Positions 1 to 8,653 are shown, counted from the stretch's first letter. The stretch is 64,000 nucleotides of DNA from Chloroflexi bacterium TSY (GCA_019217005.1 JAHBNG010000006.1:62001-126000), one strand, 5' to 3'. The notes: generated by a model from the letters alone, not told the origin. Numbers and translations are program-made.

Positions 1-1312
1 TCACCTCCTGCAGCACATCGACCGTCTGTTGCACTTCTTCTTCATTGACTGTGAACGGTGGGCTAATTGCGATGTGATCGCCAGCCACACCGTCAATCAG
101 GCCCGGCGCGCCCGGCATGATCAACACGCCTTTGTCAAACGCCCGATCCACGATCTGCGCGGTGACGCCCTGCGCCGGGTCGAACGGTGCGCGCGTGGAC
201 TTGTCGGCGACGAATTCAATGCCGATCAGCAGCCCTTTCCCCCGTATTTCGCCCACAATGGGTAGATCCTCTAAAGGACGAAGTTTCTCCAGCATCAAGT
301 CGCCCATCTTCGCACATTGGGTCACCAGGTCATGCTGCTCAATAAAATCTTGCACCGCCAGGCCAACTGCGCAGGAGGGATTGCCGCCGTACGTGTGGCC
401 ATGGACAAAGGATTTTGCCGTACCGTAAATGCCCTCATAGATCCGCTCATGCGCAATCGTGGCGGCAATTGGCGTGTATCCACTGCTCAGGCCCTTGCCC
501 GTGGTCAGAATATCGGGTACGACGTCCCAATGGTCGATGGCAAAGTTGACGCCCGTGCGCCCAAAGCCCGTCACCACCTCATCGACGATCAGGAGGAAAT
601 TGTACTTGTCGCAGATCTCGCGAATGCGCGGATAGTAGTCGGCGTGTGGGGTCACACCCGCGGCCGAGGTGCCCAGGATTGGTTCGGCAATGAAGGCAGA
701 AATGTACTCCGGACCCTCTTGCAGAATCACCCGCTCCAATTCATCGGCACAGTGAAGCTGGCACTCACCCCGCTCCTGGCACCAGGTGCAGCGATAGGGG
801 GAGGGCAGCGGGATATGGGGAAAGTTGTGCAGATAGGGCACGTAATCCTGTCGCCAGGACGTGCGTCCAGACATGGAGAGGGCGCCGATGGTGTTGCCAT
901 GCCAGCTCTGCCAGCGGGTGATCACTTTGTACTTCTGGGGATTGCCCGTCTCGACGTGATACTTGCGCGCCATCTTCATGGCCGCTTCGGTGGCTTCTGA
1001 ACCGCCGGAAATAAAGAAGACGCGTGTCAACCCTTCCGGCGCCAGCGCCACAATTTTGTTCGCCAGATCAATCTGGGGTTGCGAGACAAAGCGGCCATAG
1101 GCAAAGGTCACCTTGCTGGCCTGGTCGGCCATCGTTTCCACAATTTCACCCACCCCGTGCCCGATGCTCACGACATGAACGCCGGCACAAGCATCGAGAT
1201 AGCGGTTACCGTCGGTATCAAAAAGATAGACGCCCTGTCCGTGAGAGATTGTGGGCCACTTGTCTTTGAGCACCCGATGGAAAATGGTATCAGTTGAGAG
1301 GGCTTCGGTCAT
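1..1312 (-). CDS. Class III (omega) aminotransferase, 3' end outside window
   Basis: PLP-dependent class III aminotransferase, probably moving an amino group from an amine or omega-amino acid to a keto acid in the cytosol. The minus-strand frame is open from an ATG at 1312-1310 to the window edge, about 437 residues. An AGGAGAA ribosome site lies just upstream. Visible family marks are the N-terminal motif DACAGVHVVSIGHG, a serine-glycine phosphate-binding stretch (FFISGGSEATEAA), the aspartate motif IVDEVVTGFGRTG, and the PLP lysine in GKGLSSGY. The last C-terminal residues are missing at the edge. The family is certain; the substrate is not readable from sequence. It belongs with the amine-related genes right of 32.9 kb, from which the eCIS region separates it. 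Confidence 0.9.
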   Translation of the reverse strand, partial: MTEALSTDTIFHRVLKDKWPTISHGQGVYLFDTDGNRYLDACAGVHVVSIGHGVGEIVETMADQASKVTFAYGRFVSQPQIDLANKIVALAPEGLTRVFFISGGSEATEAAMKMARKYHVETGNPQKYKVITRWQSWHGNTIGALSMSGRTSWRQDYVPYLHNFPHIPLPSPYRCTWCQERGECQLHCADELERVILQEGPEYISAFIAEPILGTSAAGVTPHADYYPRIREICDKYNFLLIVDEVVTGFGRTGVNFAIDHWDVVPDILTTGKGLSSGYTPIAATIAHERIYEGIYGTAKSFVHGHTYGGNPSCAVGLAVQDFIEQHDLVTQCAKMGDLMLEKLRPLEDLPIVGEIRGKGLLIGIEFVADKSTRAPFDPAQGVTAQIVDRAFDKGVLIMPGAPGLIDGVAGDHIAISPPFTVNEEEVQQTVDVLQEV

Positions 1313-1429
1313 ACGATTTCTCCTGTTGGTTTGGATAATGGGGTAAGCGATTCAGCGTCTGGCCGGTTGCTGATATACGGTTGAAACGGGTGATGTGGTT
1401 TGTGGGGATGGACATTGAGAGACAGCACG

Positions 1430-1708
1430 TCACGTGGTCGGCACGGCCAGCACCCTGACCGACACCCCTAGACGTTTCAGAAAACCTGATGATATCTCCC
1501 ATGTCAAGGGGAATTGCGCTGTATCCGCTGCGGCCAGATAGGCAAGAATGTCGTTGAGCATGTCTACATCTTCGTCCGGACCGAGTTCGGCGTCGACAAA
1601 CGTATTCTCTGCCCAGTCGACCAACGTCGCCAATGACATTTGTCCGTTCAAGTAAGCCAATAGCTTGTTACGCAAGATTTCACGTGTGATCATCTGCTTA
1701 CTACTCAA
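1430..1708 (-). CDS. Small conserved hypothetical protein
   Basis: A 92-residue acidic, mostly helical protein with no signal peptide or membrane segment. It reads as one compact domain with an LLAYLNGQMSL start and a DELGPDED-like acidic middle. I recall near-identical proteins as common unassigned small genes in Chloroflexota, but cannot give a function. It sits 23 bp after the 70-residue gene at 1732-1944 in the same direction, so the two are probably co-transcribed; such pairing would suit a toxin-antitoxin or regulator-partner unit, which is inference only. Confidence 0.6.
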   Translation of the reverse strand: MSSKQMITREILRNKLLAYLNGQMSLATLVDWAENTFVDAELGPDEDVDMLNDILAYLAAADTAQFPLTWEISSGFLKRLGVSVRVLAVPTT

Positions 1709-1731
1709 GTTTCAACCGCTCATGTCCAGTG

Positions 1732-1944
1732 TCAACCCAGATACTTTTGATGACGTTCAATCGATCTATCGTCATCGTTATAGATTTCCTGTATCACAAA
1801 ACGTGTTTGTTCGCTGGCGTCCACAATTTTGATCATGCATTGATAACCAGTTACCCCCTGGCGATCAAACCAGTAACGACGTCCGCCATCAGGTAGATCT
1901 CGCCAACTTTTGAACCGCTTCTCATTTTGTCCACGTGTCGCCAT
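1732..1944 (-). CDS. Small hypothetical protein, paired with the 92-residue gene
   Basis: A 70-residue protein rich in charged and aromatic residues, with the stretch GGRRYWFDRQG and an FVIQEIYNDD segment that suggest a small beta-rich fold. No known motif is recognised. It begins upstream of, and in the same direction as, the 92-residue gene, and the two are likely one transcription unit. Its size and the pairing fit small two-gene modules, but I do not assign a role. Confidence 0.5.
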   Translation of the reverse strand: MATRGQNEKRFKSWRDLPDGGRRYWFDRQGVTGYQCMIKIVDASEQTRFVIQEIYNDDDRSIERHQKYLG

Positions 1945-2091
1945 ATCGAAACATCAAGCATTCAGAGTCGGTTTTTCTGTCCTGTTGTGGGGAGGCTTGT
2001 TAATCTCTGCTTACACAGGAGTTTACCATACATACAGTTGCCTCCCAAAGCGCTGCTGTGCCTCAAACGTGCCCGGGCAAACTACCCTTAT

Positions 2092-2120
2092 GGGCAGTCT
2101 GGCGGATTTACAGACTGCCC
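2092..2120. other. Hairpin between gene pairs
   Basis: GGGCAGTCT and AGACTGCCC form a perfect 9-bp stem with an 11-base loop, just downstream of the DUF3368 gene on the minus strand. No T-run follows on either strand, so it is not a standard intrinsic terminator; it may be a weak terminator, an mRNA-stabilising stem or an element relic. Confidence 0.4.
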
Positions 2121-2191
2121 ATGGTTGAGATCCACGTGATGGAACATGGGCTGCTCATGCTTCAGGGGCAAAGGTGCGACCCCAGATCGTA

Positions 2192-2692
2192 TCAGGTGAT
2201 TGGTTCTTCGCCAACCTGGCGTAAGACATCTTGGTAAAGCTGTTCGCTCATATGAAAGGGTAGTTGTCGTAATCGGTTGAGAATTGGTCGCAAGGGGCCA
2301 GTACGATTTTGCCGCCGTGCTTGGATCAGGATACCTAACGTACCCACTACATTCAACCCAGCTTGGATAGCCCTGCGACGACCACGCCGTTCGTCCATCA
2401 GCAAACGGCCTGCTTGTAGCTCATGGGCCAGGACAATGGCTTCACTTTCTCCGACATCCAATTGGTCTAGCAGCAGGTTGACAGCTAGCGTATCTTGAAC
2501 CGGCATGACTTTCAACCACGACACAGCGGCTAACTCGGATGCACCTATAGCATCAGGATTGTGTTGAATTTCATGAGAAACAGCCTGAGGAATATGCACC
2601 GTACCAAACAAGGTGGGTAACAGGTCAAGCTGTTCTAACCAGGCCAGGGCTATCAGAGGAGTAGCGTTAGAGACGACTATTCGGCTGACCAT
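2192..2692 (-). CDS. DUF3368 PIN-like toxin
   Basis: A 166-residue PIN-fold protein of the DUF3368 family, the usual toxin partner of UPF0175 antitoxins. PIN proteins are metal-dependent RNases; the acidic set is visible as the early SNATPLIAL strand, the middle DVGESEAIVLAHE segment and the LMDERRGRRRA motif. It overlaps the end of the UPF0175 gene by 16 bp, which fits translational coupling and tight stoichiometry. Whether this copy is active is not shown; all landmark residues appear present. Confidence 0.85.
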   Translation of the reverse strand: MVSRIVVSNATPLIALAWLEQLDLLPTLFGTVHIPQAVSHEIQHNPDAIGASELAAVSWLKVMPVQDTLAVNLLLDQLDVGESEAIVLAHELQAGRLLMDERRGRRRAIQAGLNVVGTLGILIQARRQNRTGPLRPILNRLRQLPFHMSEQLYQDVLRQVGEEPIT

Positions 2693-2958
2693 GATTCAAT
2701 GGCTACTGCTTCGGCCTCAAACTCTTCGGCCGTGTAGTCCAGATAGGGTATTTTCTCTTCAGCCAGGAGGCGGATAAATTCCATGCGATGCATCCCCAGG
2801 AGCCGAGCTGCTTTTCCCGTACTGAGACGGTCCTGCCGGTAGAGCGATAACACAAAGGCCCGCAATAGTGCTTGGCTGGCATTTTCTTGAGACAACCCCG
2901 TGTCAAACAAAAGTGCTTGGGGCAGCGTTACAGATACAGTGACAGTAGAACCATTCAT
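2677..2958 (-). CDS. UPF0175 antitoxin
   Basis: A 93-residue protein with the UPF0175 pattern: an N-terminal beta strand (VTVSVTLPQAL), a helix ending in ALLRAFVLSLY, then the helix-turn-helix-like STGKAARLLGMHRMEFIRLL and the IPYLDYTAEEF ending. In this family the protein binds its own promoter and neutralises the downstream PIN-like toxin. It is the first gene of the pair and overlaps the toxin gene, so it is expected to repress both. Confidence 0.85.
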   Translation of the reverse strand: MNGSTVTVSVTLPQALLFDTGLSQENASQALLRAFVLSLYRQDRLSTGKAARLLGMHRMEFIRLLAEEKIPYLDYTAEEFEAEAVAIESWSAE

Positions 2959-3091
2959 TTGGGCCTTCCTTGAATCGAATTCGATCTCATGTTGATATTA
3001 TAAGGCGAAACCGATGATATCCAAATTCCAAAAGTAGCCTACAACGGCTAAAGGAAGAGTGCGGAGGGACGGTGGATTAAGAATCGAGTCT

Positions 3092-3306
3092 CAGTAGATC
3101 CAAATTTCAGGTTTTGAGAGAGAATTCTGGCTAAACAGTTGACATAAATACAAATTTGCCGGTCGATATCTAGTTTTTGCGTTAGATTTGGGCGATTTTC
3201 AGATATGAAATAGGTTGTTTTCTGTAACCGAAATCTGAATAAATGACTCCAAAATCCCTGCAATCTCGACTGAAAATAGCCAAAAACGCCAAATTTGGAT
3301 CTACTG
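3092..3306. mobile_element. MITE family 1, copy 1 (215 bp)
   Basis: A non-coding 215-bp element whose ends are the inverted repeat CAGTAGATCCAAATTT / AAATTTGGATCTACTG (16 bp). It is flanked on both sides by AGTCT (3087-3091, 3307-3311), a 5-bp target duplication. Three further near-identical copies lie at 30624, 38440 and 45214. It codes for no transposase and was presumably moved in trans. The apparent open frames across it are not genes. The remaining sequence between 2959 and 3469 shows nothing else. Confidence 0.9.
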
Positions 3307-3469
3307 AGTCTATTCTTTTTGGAAGACGAGATTCTGTTCACCCACCTTGCAACCCTGCCACTCTGCAACTTTGCTCCTGGCTCGGTAGCGAAGTGGCCTT
3401 GTCCAGATTAGACAATGAGAGTCAAATAAGTGATTCGACGCGGAGTGAGCATCCTATGGGTTGTACCAA

Positions 3470-4504
3470 TCAATTTCCCTCGAACGGGCTGCGCAGAACC
3501 CAACCGATGAGCGCGGCAAAGGCCGACACAAATCCAATCAATCCACCAAAGAGAGCGAAGAAGCGCACCACGAAACTGTTCTCATCCACATCGGTCAACA
3601 GCCACGTCGCAACGAGGCAAATCAGCACCAGCACGAAGACCAGACCGGCCCAGAACGCGACCTGCTTGATGCGTCGCCGCCGGGCCAACCGCACCGCAAT
3701 GGGCGTCCAGCGATAGCCAGGCAAGGGACGCCCGTCTACCAGCGTGCGGGTCACCTCTAGTGCATTTCGCCGTATATCGTCATCTAAATTATGCAGATGC
3801 CGGTTGAGCTTTGTAAGCGTTCTGTCGAAGAGCACCTCATCTTTGATCTCAAGACGACTCAGGGAGGAGGCTGCCGTCTGTCTCACATTAATGTCGTTAT
3901 CTCTGAGCGCCTGGATGAGGGCCTCCACCACTTGGGGGCTGGCCTCGCCTAACTCTCCCAGGGAGGAGGCTACTGCCTGTCTCACATCAATGTCTCTAGT
4001 GCTGAGCGCCTGGATGAGGGTCTCGATCACTTGGGGGCTGGTCTCCCCTAGCTCTCCCAGGGAGGAGGCTGCCGTCTGTCTCACATTAATGTCGCTATCT
4101 CCGAGCGCCTGGATGAGGGTCTCGATCACTTGGGAGCTGGTCTCCCCTAGCTCTCCCAGGGAGGAGGCTGCCGTCTGTCTCACATCAATGTCGCTATCTC
4201 CGAGCGCCTGGATGAGGGCCTCTACCACTTGGGGGCTGGCCTCGCCTAGCTCTCCTAGGGAGGAGGCTGCTGCCTGTCTCACATCAATGTCGCTAGTGCT
4301 GAGCGCCTGGATGAGGGCCTCTACCACTTGGGGGCTGGCCTCGCCTAACTTGACCAGGGAGGAGGAGGCTGCTGCCTGTCTCACATCAATGTCGCTAGTG
4401 CTGAGCGCCTGGATGAGGGCCTCCACCACTTGGGGGCTGGTCTCGCCTAGCTCTCCCAGGGAGGAGGCTGCTGCCTGTTCACAGGCCAGTCCTATCCCGA
4501 CCAC
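3470..4504 (-). CDS. C-terminal half of NACHT-HEAT protein (frameshifted)
   Basis: Downstream part of the NACHT gene at 4492-6870, separated by a deletion plus frame change in one HEAT repeat. It holds the rest of a broken repeat and six full 33-residue HEAT repeats, then a helical region, and ends with two strong membrane spans (AFWAGLVFVLVLICLVATWL; FFALFGGLIGFVSAFAALIG). So the intact protein would be tethered to the membrane by its C terminus, after the ligand- or partner-sensing repeats. The start given (near 4504) is only where the frame opens; as a separate protein it lacks a convincing ribosome site. Either a pseudogene half or one piece of an assembly error. Confidence 0.7.
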   Translation of the reverse strand: MVGIGLACEQAAASSLGELGETSPQVVEALIQALSTSDIDVRQAAASSSLVKLGEASPQVVEALIQALSTSDIDVRQAAASSLGELGEASPQVVEALIQALGDSDIDVRQTAASSLGELGETSSQVIETLIQALGDSDINVRQTAASSLGELGETSPQVIETLIQALSTRDIDVRQAVASSLGELGEASPQVVEALIQALRDNDINVRQTAASSLSRLEIKDEVLFDRTLTKLNRHLHNLDDDIRRNALEVTRTLVDGRPLPGYRWTPIAVRLARRRRIKQVAFWAGLVFVLVLICLVATWLLTDVDENSFVVRFFALFGGLIGFVSAFAALIGWVLRSPFEGN

Positions 4505-4905
4505 TTGGGGCTGGCCTCGCCTAGCTCTCCCAGGGAGGAGGCTGCTGCCTGACTCACAGACCAGTCGCTATCTCCGAGCGCCTGGATGAGGGCCTCTACC
4601 ACTTGGGGGCTGGCCTCGCCTAACTCTCCCAGGGAGGAGGCTACTTCTTGTCTCACAGGCCAGTCGCTATCTCCGAGCGCCTGGATGAGGGCCTCCACCA
4701 CTTGGGGGCTGGCCTCGCCTAACTTGACCAGGGAGGAGACTACTTCCTGTCTCACATCAGTGTAGTTAGTGCCGAGCGCCTGGATGAGGGCCTCCACCAC
4801 TTGGGGGCTGGCCTCGCCTAACTCTCCCAAGGAAGTTGCTGCCTGTCTCACAGGCCAGTCGCTATCTCCGAGCGCCTGGATGAGGGCCTCGATCACTTGA
4901 GCCTT
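3840..4905 (-). repeat. Eleven tandem 33-residue HEAT repeats (99-bp units)
   Basis: The minus strand encodes eleven copies of a unit built on VVEALIQALGDSD..VRQ and ending ASSLGELGEASPQ. Most copies differ only at the GDSDWP/STSDID variable patch and a few other residues, and DNA identity between units is very high. One unit (around 4470-4510) is shortened by a deletion that also breaks the frame. Near-identity suggests recent duplication or gene conversion. Confidence 0.9.
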
Positions 4906-6870
4906 TTGCTTCTGCACTCGCCGGGCAGCCAGCACAATGATTGGCTGTTCGCTTTCGTGACGACCTGGATCTAATACAATCTGTTCGAGCAGGTATTGTG
5001 CCTGATCCTCCACTGCTTGCGTCACTGCCTGGGTTGTACCCAGTGGGGCGCAGTCCGCATAGCCCTGGGCAGCCAGCATAAACTCGCGCTGCAGCGTCCA
5101 CGCCAAATGATGGTCACGCTGAACCATACTCAATCCCTTGGCCAGATACAAGCGAGCTATGAATGGCGATAGGATGACATATGTGATGCCATGTACAACT
5201 CGCTCCATGAATTCGGGAAATTCAGACTCCACGTGATCAATGAGTCGATTGCCCCAGCGTGGTATTCGGGCCTCAACAGAAAATGCGCGCCAGAGCCACC
5301 ACGGTGAACGGTAGCAGTGCAGGATAGTCAACAGCAATTGGGAGGCTTGCTGGGCCTTGTCTTGCCCTGCGCCCAGATAGCCGATCACTAACTGGTGCAC
5401 CTCTCGCCACCACGCTTCGTGCAAATGGGCCATCACCATATCAATGTAGTCCGGGCTCGCTTGGGCCGCGATATGACGGGCAGCCAGATACTCTTGAAAC
5501 GTGCGGTGGGCAAACTCTAGCGAGCCATCTCCCCGCCCCTGCAGAATGCCGCTGCGGTCCCGAATCACCTCGATAAAGCGACGGGCCTCTTGGGGTGCTT
5601 TGGCATTTTGGATCAGTCCGCGGTTTGCGAGTTCTGCTGCCAACTGCTCCACAAATTCCTCTTCGGGCGCGGCCAGCCGTTCCGACTCCTGGTGCAGCCA
5701 GTAGGCGAGGGGGGCCAGCAGTTCCAGCTTGGTCTGCCAGTCAAAGAACCCAATCAGCCCTGACTCTTTGATATTTTTGTTGCGCTCCCAGGTATCGAGC
5801 AAGGCTTCACAGCACTTGAGATAGAGTTCAACCCGACGGTTGGGTAGTACCCGGTTGTTGCGATAGACGATGGCAATGATGGTACAGAGCAAGGGATTGG
5901 TAGCCAGTTCCGCCACCCGCGGGTTGTCGGCAATGGCTTCGATCAGGATCTGGGCCTCCTCCGCTGCCTCACTGTCCCCATAAGCCGCGTCATACCAGTG
6001 ACGGATAAAGTAGGCCACATCGTCAGGCGTAAAGGGCTTGACCCGACAGAGCTGGAAGCTCTGCCCCAACCCCACCTCGCGAAAACCGTGAGGCCGCGAG
6101 GTTATCAGGAGCAGATTAGCCCGGTAGCCGCGATTTGAGTGGCGCATAAACGCGTTGATGGCGTTGGTCAGTTCCTGACGCGCCCCCAGGTTGGCAATCT
6201 CATCCATCCCATCCAAAATCAACAGACAGCGCCCCTTGGAGAGGGCATCCACCACAAAGTTAGCCGGTATGTCTGGATAGTAGGCGTGGCTGTGAACAAA
6301 GTTCGCGATGACGGTGGCCAGATCGGGTACAGCAGGATTGCGCACCTCTTGTTCGAAGAAGCTGGCAAAGCGGCGCAGTTCCAGCAGAATGGGGAGCCGT
6401 GCTTCCTGAAAATGGGAGCCAAGCGCTTGGGCATCGGCCTGATGCTGCTGGGCAAAGACCAGGGCCAGCCAACGCGAGAGAGTCGTCTTGCCGCTACCCG
6501 GTCCACCCGTAATCACCAGGTGGGGATGCTGCTGTAGCGCAGTGGCAACAGAGAGCGTGACTGTCTGCGGTCGACGCGCTTCTGTCTCCATCCGAGCCAA
6601 CCGTTCCTGCACTGCCTGTGCCGAACGCTCCTCGCCCCTCTGCCTGAACAGCTCTAGCTCTCGTTCCAGACGCGCCCGTTCTTGTTGACCCGCGCCATCC
6701 AGGCGACCGGTCTGCGAGATCTCCGTATTGAGCTTGACAAAGACCCTCTCCAGCGACACGCTATTGAGACCGCTCTGCCGCTCGGGCAGTCCGGTCATGG
6801 TGAGATCGTTGTAATGATTGACGATCTGCGCCCGATAACAGCGTTCAGTCTCGGAGGTTGACATGGTCAT
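4492..6870 (-). CDS. NACHT-domain STAND NTPase with HEAT repeats (N-terminal part)
   Basis: Signal-transducing NTPase of the NACHT/NLR type. An N-terminal region with a charged coiled-coil (residues 55-100) precedes the NACHT core: Walker A GGPGSGKTT at about 122-130, Walker B LLILDGMDEI at about 215-224, then a winged-helix/helical region with TFQEYLAARHI, typical of NACHT proteins. Four HEAT repeats follow before the frame ends in KWSG. The original protein continued through the repeats and two membrane spans encoded at 3470-4504, giving about 1130 residues. Bacterial NACHT proteins are known phage-defence sensors; that role here is inference. No nuclease, protease or other effector domain is recognisable at the N terminus. 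Confidence 0.88.
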   Translation of the reverse strand: MTMSTSETERCYRAQIVNHYNDLTMTGLPERQSGLNSVSLERVFVKLNTEISQTGRLDGAGQQERARLERELELFRQRGEERSAQAVQERLARMETEARRPQTVTLSVATALQQHPHLVITGGPGSGKTTLSRWLALVFAQQHQADAQALGSHFQEARLPILLELRRFASFFEQEVRNPAVPDLATVIANFVHSHAYYPDIPANFVVDALSKGRCLLILDGMDEIANLGARQELTNAINAFMRHSNRGYRANLLLITSRPHGFREVGLGQSFQLCRVKPFTPDDVAYFIRHWYDAAYGDSEAAEEAQILIEAIADNPRVAELATNPLLCTIIAIVYRNNRVLPNRRVELYLKCCEALLDTWERNKNIKESGLIGFFDWQTKLELLAPLAYWLHQESERLAAPEEEFVEQLAAELANRGLIQNAKAPQEARRFIEVIRDRSGILQGRGDGSLEFAHRTFQEYLAARHIAAQASPDYIDMVMAHLHEAWWREVHQLVIGYLGAGQDKAQQASQLLLTILHCYRSPWWLWRAFSVEARIPRWGNRLIDHVESEFPEFMERVVHGITYVILSPFIARLYLAKGLSMVQRDHHLAWTLQREFMLAAQGYADCAPLGTTQAVTQAVEDQAQYLLEQIVLDPGRHESEQPIIVLAARRVQKQKAQVIEALIQALGDSDWPVRQAATSLGELGEASPQVVEALIQALGTNYTDVRQEVVSSLVKLGEASPQVVEALIQALGDSDWPVRQEVASSLGELGEASPQVVEALIQALGDSDWSVSQAAASSLGELGEASPKWSG

Positions 6871-6935
6871 AGAGAATCTCTGTCTTGTGCAAAGTAGAGG
6901 GCTAGTTGCTTATATTGCCACACGAACTGCAAATA

Positions 6936-7097
6936 CTACACCGATTGCAAATATTGTAAACCAGCTCTCACTGTGGAAACGAATTAGTCAATGTGTGTCT
7001 CCTCCATCGGTAGCGATAGGTTCCCGTTGAGTGACCCATGGATTCCATGATTGAGCAGCCAGAAAGAGAACCAAAGATGTATCGTGTCATCCTCTTT
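6936..7097 (-). pseudogene. Relic of a glutamate-1-semialdehyde aminotransferase 3' end
   Basis: About 160 bp that matches 32909-33070, the 3' end of the aminotransferase gene right of the eCIS, in the same orientation. Read on the minus strand it gives DDTIHLWFSFWLLNHGIHG, GNLSLPMEETH, then a TAA where the intact copy has CAG, and the shared end QYLQSV-stop. Nothing of the upstream gene remains. It lies 22 bp beyond the last eCIS gene, so with the right-hand copy it forms direct repeats around the eCIS. Confidence 0.85.
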
Positions 7098-7118
7098 ATT
7101 TACACGGGGATAGGTCAG

Positions 7119-8360
7119 CTATCGATCGTCAGTAGAGTAGTACGCATATCGCTTGCCTCTGTACTCAAGCCGGACCTCCACCGGTGCTGAGAACGTTTTT
7201 CTGGATATATAGTGGGAAATTTTTTTCTTAAGGCGCTGGTTGTAGAGCCATTGGAACTGTTTTGGATCTTGATTTCTGAGAAAACCGTAACGTGTACTAA
7301 TTTCACGATCTGTGAACGGATAGTAGTTTTCACCGGCGGTAGAGTTATCAACTGTTAAGATGTGGCGATCGAACCGCGTATCAAATACCGTTTTTCCACC
7401 TTTCTCTTCATCTCGTTTCTCCACATCATGGTTTGATGTCGTTGTCTTGAACTCGATTGACCGAGACGAACCAATATAACGCTGTTGATATCTGAAAAAT
7501 AGATTTATAACCTCCAGATCGGGGTTCTTGTCTGTGTCCACACCTAGGATCGCGTACTGTGGGTACCGGGTAAAATCATCTGCTTTCTTTGCTTCGTACA
7601 GATAAGCGTGCGATTTGTTGTAGTAGTTTGCTGCCCATACCTTAAGACCCGATGCCATTTGCTCTGCGACTGGCGAATGCCTCGTCTTTCCAATATAGCT
7701 GTGGTAAATCTGATCAAAAACCCTAGCTTGGTAGCTGTCTTGCAAATTGAGAAATGTTTGAACCTCATGCAGATGATCGTTGACAATATTGCGCTGAATG
7801 ATGGGAGGCGCAGATAGGAAATTCAAATTCACTTTCTCCCTAGAAGCCCCGATCGCCGCGCTAGAGTCTTCGAATAATTCCGTCGGCTCTTTCTGCTGCT
7901 CAACAGTCGATACTTGGTTGGATGGACCAGAAGGGGCTTGAATAGGACGGTAGATCTCCAATGCTTTCGTACCCATCACATTCGCTTCACGTTCCAATCC
8001 CCGCTCATCATTAACGGCCAGCCCATTTACCTGCACCGTCGGCTTCACCCGCCCCTGCATCTGCTGCACCACATGCCACGCCTCATGCGGCAGATGCCTT
8101 TCCTGCCCCGGCCCTACGTGGATCTCCGTGCCCTGCGCATAGGCCAACGCGTGCAGCTGAGCTGGCTTGGGGGAATTGTAACGGACTCGCACATCATCCA
8201 TCGACAGGCCGGAGAGCGTTTCAATACCGGCTTTCAACCGGTCCGGCAGGCCGGTTTTGTTTTTGCGATCGCCTGTCGAGGGCTGTATCAGCTGCCCCGC
8301 CAAACCAGGCGCGTCTATCCCGGGTCGGCCGTACGCTGGGCCACCCGATCCGCCTCCCAT
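7119..8360 (-). CDS. DUF4157 eCIS effector B, main part (after frameshift)
   Basis: Bulk of a second eCIS cargo protein. Residues near 25-115 form the DUF4157 domain with the zinc-protease-like HExxH motif as HEAWH, followed by QQMQGRVKPTVQ. DUF4157 is a known N-terminal mark of eCIS cargo. The C-terminal ~270 residues are a separate domain, rich in charged and aromatic residues, with the possible nuclease-like pattern DLEVINLF followed by SIEFKTTTS; no known toxin family is recognised. It has no own ribosome site: it continues 8315-8653 after a frame change near 8325. It ends the eCIS operon. Confidence 0.75.
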   Translation of the reverse strand: MGGGSGGPAYGRPGIDAPGLAGQLIQPSTGDRKNKTGLPDRLKAGIETLSGLSMDDVRVRYNSPKPAQLHALAYAQGTEIHVGPGQERHLPHEAWHVVQQMQGRVKPTVQVNGLAVNDERGLEREANVMGTKALEIYRPIQAPSGPSNQVSTVEQQKEPTELFEDSSAAIGASREKVNLNFLSAPPIIQRNIVNDHLHEVQTFLNLQDSYQARVFDQIYHSYIGKTRHSPVAEQMASGLKVWAANYYNKSHAYLYEAKKADDFTRYPQYAILGVDTDKNPDLEVINLFFRYQQRYIGSSRSIEFKTTTSNHDVEKRDEEKGGKTVFDTRFDRHILTVDNSTAGENYYPFTDREISTRYGFLRNQDPKQFQWLYNQRLKKKISHYISRKTFSAPVEVRLEYRGKRYAYYSTDDR

Positions 8361-8653
8361 TCGTCCGCGTCGTTCGCCGGCTCAGGGCGCAGTTGGGGCT
8401 GGACGATGCTTTGGGGTTGGGGAGTGCCACTAGCTGGGGCCTGTGTGGCTACGTGCTGGATGTAAAAGTTGCCATACTGACGCTGCATCTGGCGCAGCGA
8501 TGGCCCTGCCAGCGTAGTCCGATTGCCCGTAGCCCGGTTGAGCTGCGGTGCGGCGATCGCCGCCGGTTCTGGCGCGGGGGCTTTAAAGAGGTTAGGAACT
8601 GGCTGCACACTTTTTGTGGCCGGGCCGATGAGTTGTTTGCTTTTGCTTGGCAT
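8315..8653 (-). CDS. DUF4157 eCIS effector B, N-terminal part (before frameshift)
   Basis: The true start of effector B: ATG at 8653 preceded by GGAG eight bases upstream. The product begins MPSKSKQLIGPATKS, nearly the same as effector A at 13494, and carries the conserved segment LRQMQRQYGNFYIQHV, then DEWEADRVAQRTADP before a premature stop. In effector A the same stretch runs on through TDAPSLAEQPMQPS, and here that continuation is in another frame. Aligning the two DNA copies shows a 2-base gain (or 1-base loss) at about 8320-8330, within CCCGGGATAG. The upstream 8654-8907 holds no gene. Confidence 0.75.
   Translation of the reverse strand: MPSKSKQLIGPATKSVQPVPNLFKAPAPEPAAIAAPQLNRATGNRTTLAGPSLRQMQRQYGNFYIQHVATQAPASGTPQPQSIVQPQLRPEPANDADEWEADRVAQRTADPG

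Noticed and set aside
3048..3368. A 106-codon minus-strand frame, also seen at 38372-38731 and 45257-45496
   Set aside because: All are readings through the family-1 MITE; the shared peptide (SHLFRFRLQKTTYFISEN) is an element artefact, not a conserved gene.
3744..4589. A 281-codon plus-strand open frame with striking repeats
   Set aside because: It is the exact antisense of the HEAT repeat region; the repeats follow from the 99-bp units and the product has no recognisable fold or ribosome site.
3840..4905. A CRISPR-like array in the regular repeats near 4 kb
   Set aside because: The units are directly joined 99-bp coding repeats in frame with the NACHT gene, without spacers. No CRISPR or cas gene is seen in the window.
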